From Rathayibacter sp. VKM Ac-2804 (GTDB taxonomy: Bacteria; Actinomycetota; Actinomycetes; Actinomycetales; Microbacteriaceae), in assembly GCF_009866655.1 (NCBI RefSeq), contig NZ_CP047420.1:248001-312000 (forward strand): a DNA stretch of 64,000 nucleotides, written 5' to 3'. Of the stretch, positions 15,856 through 22,581 are shown piece by piece. Both the position numbers and the translations under genes were made by a program. Under the pieces are notes generated by a model. It worked only from the letters and a program-made list of their open reading frames with translations, did no database searches and was not told the DNA's origin. Every line of letters starts with the position of its first letter. Within the stretch, counting starts at the first letter, position 1.

Positions 15856-17472
15856 GTGCCCTTCTCTTCACCGCCCCCTCCGTCCCTCGTCCTCACCGAC
15901 TGCTCGTTCGCCTGGCCCGACGGCTCGATCGTCCTCGACCGCGTCACCGCCGCCTTCGGCCGCGGCCGCACCGCGCTCGTGGGAGCCAACGGCGCCGGCA
16001 AGTCGACGCTCGTGCGGCTCGTCGCCGGCGACCTCGCGCCGACCTCCGGAACCGTCAGCGCGACCGGCGCGGTCGACCTGCTGCCGCAGCGCCTGCCGCG
16101 CGGCGCCGACGACACCGTCGCCGATCTGCTCGGCGTCCGCGGCAGGCTCGACGCCCTGCACGCGATCCTGGCCGGCGACGCCGGGGCCGACCGCTTCGAG
16201 GCGCTCGCCGACGACTGGGACGTCGAGGCCCGGGCCGTCGCCGCGCTGAGCACGGCCGGCCTCGATCTCGACGCCGCCGACCTGCTCCGGCCCGTCTCGA
16301 TGCTCTCCGGCGGGCAGGCGGTCCTCGCGGCCGTGACGGGAGTGGCGCTGCGCGGCCGGCCGATCGCGGTCCTCGACGAGCCGACGAACGACCTCGACCG
16401 CCGCTCCCGGCAGCTGCTGCTCGCGCTGGTCGACGGCTGGCGCGGCACCCTCGTCGTCGTCAGCCACAACCGGGAGCTGCTCGAGCACGTCGACGAGATC
16501 GCCGAGCTGCGCGACGGCGACCTGCGGACCTCGGCGGGCACGTTCTCGGACTTCGAGGAGCGGCTCGCCGTCGAGCGCGCCGCCGTCGAGCGCGACGTCC
16601 GGGGCGCCGAGCAGGTGCTGCGCGCCGAGAAGCGCCAGAGGATCGAGGCGCAGACCACGATCGCCCGCCGCGCGAAGGCGGGCGAGAAGTCGGGGCGGTC
16701 GATGCCGAAGATCGTCGCGGACTACCGCCGCGGCCGCGCGGAGGGGACCGCGGGCCGGCTCCGCTCCGGTCACGCCGAGGCCGAGGCGCGCGCGAAGGAC
16801 CGGGTCGACGAGGCGGCCGGGCGCCGGCGCGACGACGACGCGGTGCGGCTCGACCTGCCCGACCCGGGAGTGCCCGCGACGCGGCGGCTCGCCGAGCTGA
16901 CCGTCCGCGGCCGGACCACGGTGCTCCAGGGCCCGGAGCGCCTCGCCCTGATCGGCGCGAACGGCACCGGGAAGACGCTGCTGCTCGAGCGGCTCGTCGG
17001 CGCGGAGCCGGCCCGCCCGCATCCCGTGCCCGGCACGGACGCGCGGGCGCTCACCGAGCGCGTCGGCTACCTCGCTCAGCACCGCGAGGACATGCTCGAC
17101 GACGACCGCACCGTGCTCGAGCACGTCGCCCGGGCCGCACCGGACCTGCCGATCCCGGCCCTGCGCGACGCGCTCGCGCGGCTGCTGCTGCGCGGCGCGA
17201 TCGTCGACCGACCCGCGTCGACGCTCTCGGGCGGGGAGCGCTTCCGGGTGGCGCTCGCCGGGGTCGTCCTCGCGCGCCCGGTGCCGCAGCTGCTCGTGCT
17301 CGACGAGCCGACCAACGACCTCGACCTGGCGACGGCCGACCACCTGGTCGAGGTGCTGCGGGCCTGGCGCGGCGGACTCCTCGTCGTCAGCCACGACGAC
17401 GCGTTCCTGGATCGGCTGGCGCTGGACGGGCGGGTGGTGCTGGATGCGCCGGAGGTGACGGACGCGCCGTGA
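15856..17472 (+). CDS. ABC-F family ATP-binding protein, probable ribosome protection factor
   Basis: A 538-residue protein with two ATPase domains and no membrane segment. Walker A motifs are GANGAGKST (near residue 45) and GANGTGKT (near 375); signatures are MLSGGQAVLAAV and LSGGERFRVALAG; Walker B/D-loop stretches VLDEPTNDLD occur twice. The linker between the domains (about 230-320) is the long charged helical part typical of ABC-F proteins that reach into the ribosome. Such factors either remove bound antibiotics (Lsa/Vga/Msr type) or tune translation. Regulation by a leader peptide, seen upstream, favours the antibiotic-resistance type. It starts at GTG 15856. Confidence 0.85.
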   Translation: MPFSSPPPPSLVLTDCSFAWPDGSIVLDRVTAAFGRGRTALVGANGAGKSTLVRLVAGDLAPTSGTVSATGAVDLLPQRLPRGADDTVADLLGVRGRLDALHAILAGDAGADRFEALADDWDVEARAVAALSTAGLDLDAADLLRPVSMLSGGQAVLAAVTGVALRGRPIAVLDEPTNDLDRRSRQLLLALVDGWRGTLVVVSHNRELLEHVDEIAELRDGDLRTSAGTFSDFEERLAVERAAVERDVRGAEQVLRAEKRQRIEAQTTIARRAKAGEKSGRSMPKIVADYRRGRAEGTAGRLRSGHAEAEARAKDRVDEAAGRRRDDDAVRLDLPDPGVPATRRLAELTVRGRTTVLQGPERLALIGANGTGKTLLLERLVGAEPARPHPVPGTDARALTERVGYLAQHREDMLDDDRTVLEHVARAAPDLPIPALRDALARLLLRGAIVDRPASTLSGGERFRVALAGVVLARPVPQLLVLDEPTNDLDLATADHLVEVLRAWRGGLLVVSHDDAFLDRLALDGRVVLDAPEVTDAP

Positions 17473-17474
17473 GC

Positions 17475-18380
17475 TCAGCCGGCGGGGGTGCCGAGGTCGA
17501 GGGCGGCGACGACCTCGGCGACCCGGGCGCGCGCTCGCGCGTCGAGGCCGCGGATCGGGCGGGGCAGGCAGTCCGGGGCGGCCAGGCCGAGCTGCTCGGC
17601 GATCGCGGCGATCACCCGGTAGCTGCCGCCGTGCTCGGCGAAGACGTCCCAGAGGGGCTGGAGCCGGGCGGACTCGGCCTGGGCGGCGGCGTGGTCGCCG
17701 GACTGCGCGGCTCGGAGGATCGTGCGAGCGGGGCCGGGGAGCGTGCCGCCGATCACCGAGTACCAGGCGTCGCAGCCGGCGAGCAGGCCTCGGGCGGCGG
17801 ACGCGTCACCGGAGACGCCGATCGTGACGCCGGCGGGGACCTGCGCTCGGATCGCGGCCACCCGCTCGGCCGCGGCGGCCGGATCGGCGGGGACCCCGGG
17901 GATCTTGATCGAGGCGACCCAGGGCAGGTCGGCGATCGCGCCGTACAGCTCGTCGGTCAGCGCGACTCGCGTGGTGGTGGGGTTGTCGTAGACGACGAGC
18001 GGCACGGACAGCTGCGCGGTGACGTCCTCGTAGAGGCCGAGGACGTCGTCGTCGGTCAGCGGCTGGTAGCTCACCGGGGCGAGGAGCACTGCGGCGGCAC
18101 CCGCCTCCTGCGCGTCCTCCGCGAGGGCCAGCACCTGCGAGGTGCGCAGCGCGCTGATCCCGACGACGACCGGCACCGAGCCCGCGTGCCGGACGGCGAG
18201 CGAGGCGACCCGGCGCCGCTCCCCGCGATCGAGGTAGGCGGCGGAGCCGGTCGAGCCGAGCGCCCCGATCGAGTCGACGCCGGCCGCGGCGAGGCGCTCG
18301 ACGAGCGCGGCGAACGCCGGCTCGTCCACGGCGTCGTCGCGGAGCGGGGTGAGGGGGAAGGCGCTGAGTCCGGTGAGCAC
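17475..18380 (-). CDS. Dihydrodipicolinate synthase family lyase (DapA-like)
   Basis: A 301-residue TIM-barrel of the DapA/N-acetylneuraminate lyase family. The Schiff-base Lys is in ASIKIPG (about K159) and the Tyr in VVYDNPTTT (about Y131); the GSTGS phosphate/carboxylate loop is at 42-46. True DapA reads GTTGE here, and a housekeeping lysine gene would not usually stand alone, so this is more likely a catabolic 2-keto acid aldolase or dehydratase of the family. GTG 18380 gives the normal family length. It converges on the ABC-F gene with only two bases between the stops. Confidence 0.8.
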   Translation of the reverse strand: MLTGLSAFPLTPLRDDAVDEPAFAALVERLAAAGVDSIGALGSTGSAAYLDRGERRRVASLAVRHAGSVPVVVGISALRTSQVLALAEDAQEAGAAAVLLAPVSYQPLTDDDVLGLYEDVTAQLSVPLVVYDNPTTTRVALTDELYGAIADLPWVASIKIPGVPADPAAAAERVAAIRAQVPAGVTIGVSGDASAARGLLAGCDAWYSVIGGTLPGPARTILRAAQSGDHAAAQAESARLQPLWDVFAEHGGSYRVIAAIAEQLGLAAPDCLPRPIRGLDARARARVAEVVAALDLGTPAG

Positions 18381-18714
18381 GGTGATCCGTCCGAGGGGTC
18401 GTCGCGGGAGGGGGACCCGGCCAGTGTGCGCCGGGCGGGCGGGCGCCTGCGACTCCAGAAGCGCGGGTGGGCGCTGGTCCACGGCGGTGCCCGAGGTCGT
18501 CCCGTGCCCTCCATGCCGCCTGAGGATCGAGACCAAATGAATAAAATAAATAAGGTTTCGAGATCCGGCGACTCTGCGAAGGCGAGGAGGCGGAGCCCGC
18601 CGGCGCGTCACCGCTGGGGCCCCGGTGAACGCGAAGACGTTGGGCGCTGTCGGTAGATTCGGTCGCGCCGGTGTCGATCGACGCGGGCAGCCCCCTCACC
18701 TTCAGGAGCCCGGG
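18381..18714. other. Intergenic region with A+T island
   Basis: This divergent 334-base region has no gene. It contains the A+T-rich inverted repeat described at 18524-18566, and before the arsenate reductase a plain G+C-rich stretch with GGAG six bases before the ATG. Nothing else stands out. Confidence 0.5.
18524..18566 (-). promoter_or_regulatory. A+T-rich inverted repeat, probable operator/promoter of the DapA-like gene
   Basis: GGATCGAGACC (18524-18534) and GGTTTCGAGATCC (18554-18566) are an imperfect inverted repeat around AAATGAATAAAATAAATAA (18535-18553), which has a single G and no C. Such a block is striking in a genome near 72% G+C. It lies about 145 bases upstream of the DapA-like start, and on the minus strand it offers -10-like TATTTA and TTATTC. 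The binding protein is unknown. Confidence 0.6.
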
Positions 18715-19119
18715 ATGACCGCCCCCACCGTCCTCTTCGTCTGCATCCACAACGCCGGCCGCTCGCAGATGGCCGCCGGCTACCTGCGCGAGCTCTCGGG
18801 CGGTGCCGTCTAGGTGCGCTCCGGCGGCTCCGAGCCGGGCGAGAGCATCAACCCGGTCGCGGTCGCGGCGATGGCGGAGGAGGGCATCGACATCTCGCAG
18901 GCGGTCCCGCAGCTGATGACGACCGAGCAGGTGCAGGCCTCGGACGTCGTGATCACGATGGGCTGCGGCGACGTCTGCCCGGTCTTCCCGGGCAAGCGCT
19001 ACGAGGACTGGGACCTCGCCGACCCCAAGGGCCGCCCCCTCGAGGAGGTCCGCCCGATCCGCGACGACATCCGCGCCCGCGTGCAGGCGCTGGTGGCGGA
19101 GCTGCTGCCGGCGGAGTAA
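18715..19119 (+). pseudogene. Arsenate reductase (low-molecular-weight phosphatase type) with internal stop
   Basis: The gene reads MTAPTVLFVCIHNAGRSQMAAGYLREL...GGAV, then TAG at 18811-18813, then continues in the same frame as VRSGGSEPGESINPVAVAAMAEEGIDISQ to 19119. The family has Glu at the stop position (GVEVRSAGS-type), so a single G-to-T change of GAG explains it. The catalytic loop C10-x5-R16 is intact but lies on the short first part, and the ITMGCGDVCPVFPGKRYEDW part with the second cysteines lies after the stop. Actinobacterial members use mycothiol or thioredoxin to reduce arsenate. A GTG directly after the TAG could restart a fragment without the active Cys. Sequencing error is possible. 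Confidence 0.85.
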
Positions 19120-19137
19120 CCGCCTCAGGCGGTGCCC

Positions 19138-19275
19138 GCATGCTGGTCGAGTAGGCGCCTCCGGCGGTGCCTTCCATGTTGGTCGAGTAGGCGCCGGAGG
19201 CGGCGTATCGAGACCCGGCGTCCTGGCGACGGTGGATCTCGATACGTCCGCTGCGCGGGCTACTCGATCAGCATG
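19138..19275. repeat. Dispersed palindromic repeat, block B
   Basis: Left arms CTGGTCGAGTAGGCGCC (two, near 19141 and 19175), with the second continuing to GGCGTATCGAGACCC, and a right arm GTGGATCTCGATACG...CTACTCGATCAGCATG (19231-19275). It fills the gap between the converging arsenate reductase and the truncated ArsR, and its right arm supplies the last codons of the latter. Confidence 0.8.
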
Positions 19276-19403
19276 AAGGGGCCCGAGGCGCGGTCGGCGA
19301 TGGGCTCGTACTCGCTGAAGGAGGCCTCGGGCGTCCGCAGCCACTCCATGATCTGCAGGCGGGTGGGGTTGCCCAGCGCCTTCAGCACTTCGACGGTCCG
19401 CAT
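19260..19403 (-). pseudogene. Truncated ArsR-family regulator fragment
   Basis: A 47-codon frame starting MRTVEVLKALGNPTRLQIMEWLRTPEASF matches the first helices of an ArsR winged helix and then ends FMLIE inside the dispersed repeat. The recognition helix and wing are missing, so it cannot bind DNA normally. The full-length relative in this window (20742-21065) reads FKALGHPTRLAILGWLKEPGSFPPQD at the same place, which shows where the fragment breaks off. An alternative GTG start six bases upstream is possible. Confidence 0.7.
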
Positions 19404-19437
19404 GTCCACCGGGCCATTCTCCTCCCCGGGCAGCGCG

Positions 19438-19851
19438 TCAGCGGAGGGCGTGCCCCGGGTTCTGCTCGTCGTAGCGGTCGCGGGCCGCGGCGATCGCCGG
19501 CCGCTGCTCGAGCGACCAGTCGGCGAGGGCCTTCACGAGGTGGGTGAGGCTGCTGCCGGAGGCGGTGAGGGCGTAGGACACCTGCGCCGGCACCGTCGGG
19601 AAGACGGTACGCGCGACCAGGCCGTCCCGCTCGAGGCGGCGGAGGGTCAGCGTCAGCATGCGCTGCGAGATCCCGTCGATCGCGCGCTGGAGCTCGCGGA
19701 AGCGCCGCTCACCGCTCGCGAGCTCGACGATCACGAGCACCGACCAGGTGTCGCCGACCCGGGTCAGGACGTCGCGGATCCCGCAGTCGGGATGGTCCTC
19801 CCGGCCGCAGGGCTCGAGGTCGGCGGTTACTCCGGTGTGCGTGAGTGACAC
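19438..19851 (-). CDS. HxlR-family transcriptional regulator
   Basis: A 137-residue winged-helix protein: CGIRDVLTRVGDTWSVLVIVELASGERRFRELQRAIDGISQRMLTLTLRRLERDGLV is the classical HxlR/DUF24 domain with recognition helix ISQRMLTLTLRRLE. One Cys precedes it (PCGREDHPDCG), and several members of the family sense electrophiles or quinones by such cysteines. It is divergent from the NmrA-like oxidoreductase, a pairing found widely (HxlR with quinone reductase-like proteins), so it probably regulates that gene. Confidence 0.85.
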   Translation of the reverse strand: MSLTHTGVTADLEPCGREDHPDCGIRDVLTRVGDTWSVLVIVELASGERRFRELQRAIDGISQRMLTLTLRRLERDGLVARTVFPTVPAQVSYALTASGSSLTHLVKALADWSLEQRPAIAAARDRYDEQNPGHALR

Positions 19852-19932
19852 GAGAGTGCCTCCTTGTCGGGGCTGACGGGGCGCAGCACGATCAGAGCGT
19901 AGTCATCCCGCAGAACCACGAAAGGTGAGACC

Positions 19933-20754
19933 GTGATCCTCGTCACCGGCGCGACCGGGCAGCTCGGCTCCGCGATCCTCGACACCCTCCTCCGGCGCGG
20001 AGTCCCCGCGATCGGCAGCAGCCGCCAGGAGAGGCCGGGTCTGCGCAGGATCGACCTCGACGATCCGTCGACCGTCTCCTTCGCCGGCGTGGACACCCTC
20101 GTCCTCGTGTCGGCGGGCGAGGCGGAGGACGACGTCGTCGTCGCGCGGCACGAGACGGCGCTCGCCGCGGCGGAGCGCGACGGCGTCCGGCACGTCGTCT
20201 ACACGAGCGTCACCACGGCCGGCGACCACCTCGCCTTCGCCCTCGCGCACCGCTGGACCGAGCGCCGCCTCGCCCGCGGGTCCCTCCGCTGGACGGTCCT
20301 CCGCAACGGCCTCTACGCTGACCTCTTCGGCTCGCTCCTCACCTGGTCCGGGCCGCGGCTGGTCTCGGCGTTCGGCGAAGGAGCGCTGGCCGCCGTCGCC
20401 CGCGAGGACCTGGCGGACGTCGCCGCGACGGTCGCTGCGACACCGGGGGAGCACGAGGGCCGGTGCTACGACCTGGTGGGGCCGGGCATCACCGCGGGCG
20501 ACGTCGCAGGCCGACTGGGCGTCCCGCTCGACGACCTCGACCTCGCGGAGCGCCGGGCGTCGTACGGGTCCGCGGGACTGAAGCCGTTCCAGCCCGCGAT
20601 GCTGATGTCGATCCACACGGCGGTCCGCCACGGCTTCCTCGGGGAGCCGGGCGGCGACTTGGCCGCACTCCTCGGCCGGGAGCCGGTCGACACGGTCGGC
20701 GTGGCGGCCGCCGCCGCGCTGGCGACGCGACTCGAGCGTCGTCAGGAGGCCTGA
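19933..20754 (+). CDS. NmrA/QOR2-like NAD(P)-binding oxidoreductase
   Basis: A 273-residue atypical short-chain dehydrogenase: MILVTGATGQLGSAILDTLLRRGVPAIGSSR carries the GxxGxxG motif. Then VDTLVLVSAG, VVYTSVTTAG and LRWTVLRNGLYADLF follow the NmrA/QOR2 pattern. Such proteins bind NADPH and either reduce quinones or sense redox state. GTG 19933 is the natural start at the first beta strand. It runs 13 bases into the convergent ArsR gene. The divergent HxlR gene upstream is its likely regulator. Confidence 0.8.
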   Translation: MILVTGATGQLGSAILDTLLRRGVPAIGSSRQERPGLRRIDLDDPSTVSFAGVDTLVLVSAGEAEDDVVVARHETALAAAERDGVRHVVYTSVTTAGDHLAFALAHRWTERRLARGSLRWTVLRNGLYADLFGSLLTWSGPRLVSAFGEGALAAVAREDLADVAATVAATPGEHEGRCYDLVGPGITAGDVAGRLGVPLDDLDLAERRASYGSAGLKPFQPAMLMSIHTAVRHGFLGEPGGDLAALLGREPVDTVGVAAAAALATRLERRQEA

Positions 20755-21065
20755 ACGCCGTCGAGCACGGCCAGGCCGAGGGCGGCGAGGGTCTCCTCGT
20801 TGCGCCGGTAGTGCGACCACGGACCGATCCGGGTGCAGGTGACCAGGCCGGCCCGCTGCAGGGTCGCCATGAACTGCGACGCCGTGGACTGCGACACGTC
20901 GGCGCGGGCCTGGATGTGCTTGAGGCACACGCCGACATCCTCGGCCGGCCTGTCCTGCGGGGGGAAGGAGCCGGGCTCCTTCAGCCAGCCGAGGATCGCC
21001 AGACGCGTCGGATGCCCGAGCGCCTTGAATGCCGTCACCAGTTCCTCGTCGCTCAGCTCCGTCAT
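20742..21065 (-). CDS. ArsR-family transcriptional regulator
   Basis: A 107-residue winged-helix regulator: LVTAFKALGHPTRLAILGWLKEPGSFPPQDRPAEDVGVCLKHIQARADVSQSTASQFMATLQRAGLV, with recognition helix SQSTASQFMATLQ. The single Cys in DVGVCLKHIQ sits where metal- or thiol-sensing members have theirs, but no CxC pair is present. It is divergent from the PRISE reductase; two palindromes lie between them, so it likely controls both. Its 3' end overlaps the converging NmrA-like gene by 13 bases. Confidence 0.85.
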   Translation of the reverse strand: MTELSDEELVTAFKALGHPTRLAILGWLKEPGSFPPQDRPAEDVGVCLKHIQARADVSQSTASQFMATLQRAGLVTCTRIGPWSHYRRNEETLAALGLAVLDGVQAS

Positions 21066-21082
21066 GCCGCCAGCTTATCGCC

Positions 21083-21132
21083 ACATCGCGATATCCCGAT
21101 GTCTGCTAGACAGGCATCGTGAAAACACGATG
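21083..21132. promoter_or_regulatory. Two ArsR-type operators in a divergent promoter
   Basis: Site 1, ACATCGCGATATCCCGATGT (21083-21102), is a 20-bp palindrome apart from one unpaired position in each half. Site 2, CATCGTGAAAACACGATG (21115-21132), has perfect 7-bp arms. Both contain CATCG/CGATG half sites and lie between the ArsR gene (start 21065) and the reductase gene (start 21148). Confidence 0.75.
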
Positions 21133-21147
21133 TGAGGAGAGAGCCGC

Positions 21148-22197
21148 ATGACGAGGACAGCACTGGTGATCGGAGCGCGAGGAGTGATCGGGGGGAATCT
21201 GATCCGGCACCTCGAGCAGGAGGGCGACTGGGACGTCGTCGGCGTCTCGCGGCGCGGCGGCGCGGACACCGCTCGGGTGCGGCAGATCGCGGTCGACCTG
21301 CTCGACCGGGAGGCGACGGCGGCGGCCCTCGCGGAGGAGACGGCGGTCACGCACGTCTTCTACGCCGCGTATCAGGACCGGCCGACCTGGGCGGAGCTGG
21401 TCGCGCCCAACCTGGCGATGCTCACCCACGTCGTCGACGCGATCGAGCCCGTCGCCCCGGGTCTCGAGCACGTCTCGCTGATGCAGGGCTACAAGGTCTA
21501 CGGAGCGCACCTCGGGCCGTTCGCCACGCCCGCGAGGGAGGACGACCCGCCGCACATGCCGCCGGAGTTCAACGTCGACCAGCAGCGCTTCCTCGAGAAC
21601 CGGACGGCGGGCGCCCGGTGGTCCTGGTCCGCGCTGCGCCCGTCGGTCGTCGCCGGCGTCGGCCTCGGCAACCCGATGAACCTCGCGATGGTGATCGCCG
21701 TCTACGCCTCGATGAGCCGGGAGCTCGGGATCCCGCTGCGCTTCCCCGGGGCGCCCGGCGCGTACACGAGCCTGATCGAGATGACCGACGCGGATCTCCT
21801 CGCGAAGGCCACCGTCTGGGCGGCGACCGATCCGGGCAGCCGCGATCAGGCGTACAACATCACGAACGGCGACCTGTTCCGGTGGTCGTCGATGTGGCCG
21901 AGGGTCGCCGCGTTCTTCGATCTCGAGGTCGCCCCGCCGCTGCCGATGAGCCTGACCGAGGTGATGGCCGACAAGGGCGCCCTCTGGCAGGCGATGATCG
22001 AGCGCCACGGGCTCGTGCCCACCCCGTACGAGGACGTGTCGTCCTGGCGGTTCGGCGACTTCGTCTTCGGCTGGGACTACGACGTCATCGCCGACACCTC
22101 CAAGTCGCGGCGCGCGGGCTTCCACGAGTACGTCGACACCGAGGCGATGTTCCTGCGCCTCTTCCAGGACCTCCGCGACCGGCGGCTGATCCCCTGA
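21148..22197 (+). CDS. PRISE-type short-chain reductase (progesterone 5-beta-reductase/iridoid synthase-like)
   Basis: A 349-residue extended short-chain dehydrogenase. The Rossmann motif GARGVIGGNL is at residues 9-18. The stretch HVSLMQGYKVYGAHLGPF corresponds to the PRISE motif, with Lys and Tyr in KVYG, rather than the usual YxxxK. ENRTAGARWSWSALRPSVVAGVGLGNPMNL is also characteristic. Such enzymes reduce activated C=C bonds of enones with NADPH. The bacterial substrate is unknown. The divergent ArsR gene and the two operators suggest induction by a small molecule. Confidence 0.75.
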   Translation: MTRTALVIGARGVIGGNLIRHLEQEGDWDVVGVSRRGGADTARVRQIAVDLLDREATAAALAEETAVTHVFYAAYQDRPTWAELVAPNLAMLTHVVDAIEPVAPGLEHVSLMQGYKVYGAHLGPFATPAREDDPPHMPPEFNVDQQRFLENRTAGARWSWSALRPSVVAGVGLGNPMNLAMVIAVYASMSRELGIPLRFPGAPGAYTSLIEMTDADLLAKATVWAATDPGSRDQAYNITNGDLFRWSSMWPRVAAFFDLEVAPPLPMSLTEVMADKGALWQAMIERHGLVPTPYEDVSSWRFGDFVFGWDYDVIADTSKSRRAGFHEYVDTEAMFLRLFQDLRDRRLIP

Positions 22198-22221
22198 GCG
22201 GCGCGGCCGTGCGGGGTGCGG

Positions 22222-22545
22222 GGATCTCGATGCGCCCGCTGCGCGGGCTGCTCGATCAGCAGGGGTCCTCGAACGGACCCGTGAGGGGCGCGCAGTTTCG
22301 AGCAGGCCCCGGTATGCGTCCAGTCGTAGGCGCTGAGGCGCGCGAGGGGACGCGTATCGGGGTCCGGCGCTCGGCCGGGTCCCGTTCCGGGTCCACTCGC
22401 GGGAGGGCCCCGGCTGGTCGAGTAGCCGCCGGGGGCGGCGTATCGAGACCCGGCGGCGTCAGCAGTCGGGTCTGCAGATCCGCCGTCCGATCACGTGGAT
22501 CTCGATACGCCCGCTGCGCGGGCTACTCGATCAGCATGGGTGCGC
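22222..22545. repeat. Dispersed palindromic repeat, block C, with a second embedded repeat
   Basis: Right arm GGATCTCGATGCGCCCG...GCTCGATCAGCAGG (22220-22262), a left arm CTGGTCGAGTAGCCGCC...CGTATCGAGACCC (about 22413-22451) and a right arm GTGGATCTCGATACGCC...TACTCGATCAGCATG (22495-22538) fill the space between the converging reductase and acyltransferase genes. Between them, 22266-22404 is a different sequence of about 140 bases (with CGAGCAGGCCCC and GTCCACTCGC) that recurs at 47386-47522. Confidence 0.8.
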
Positions 22546-22581
22546 GGGCTGCGGGGGCAGCCTGGTGCGCGGGGTGCGGGG

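Noticed and set aside
17475..18380. Housekeeping dihydrodipicolinate synthase
   Set aside because: The DapA loop GTTGE is replaced by GSTGS and no lysine gene is near, so a catabolic member of the family is more likely.
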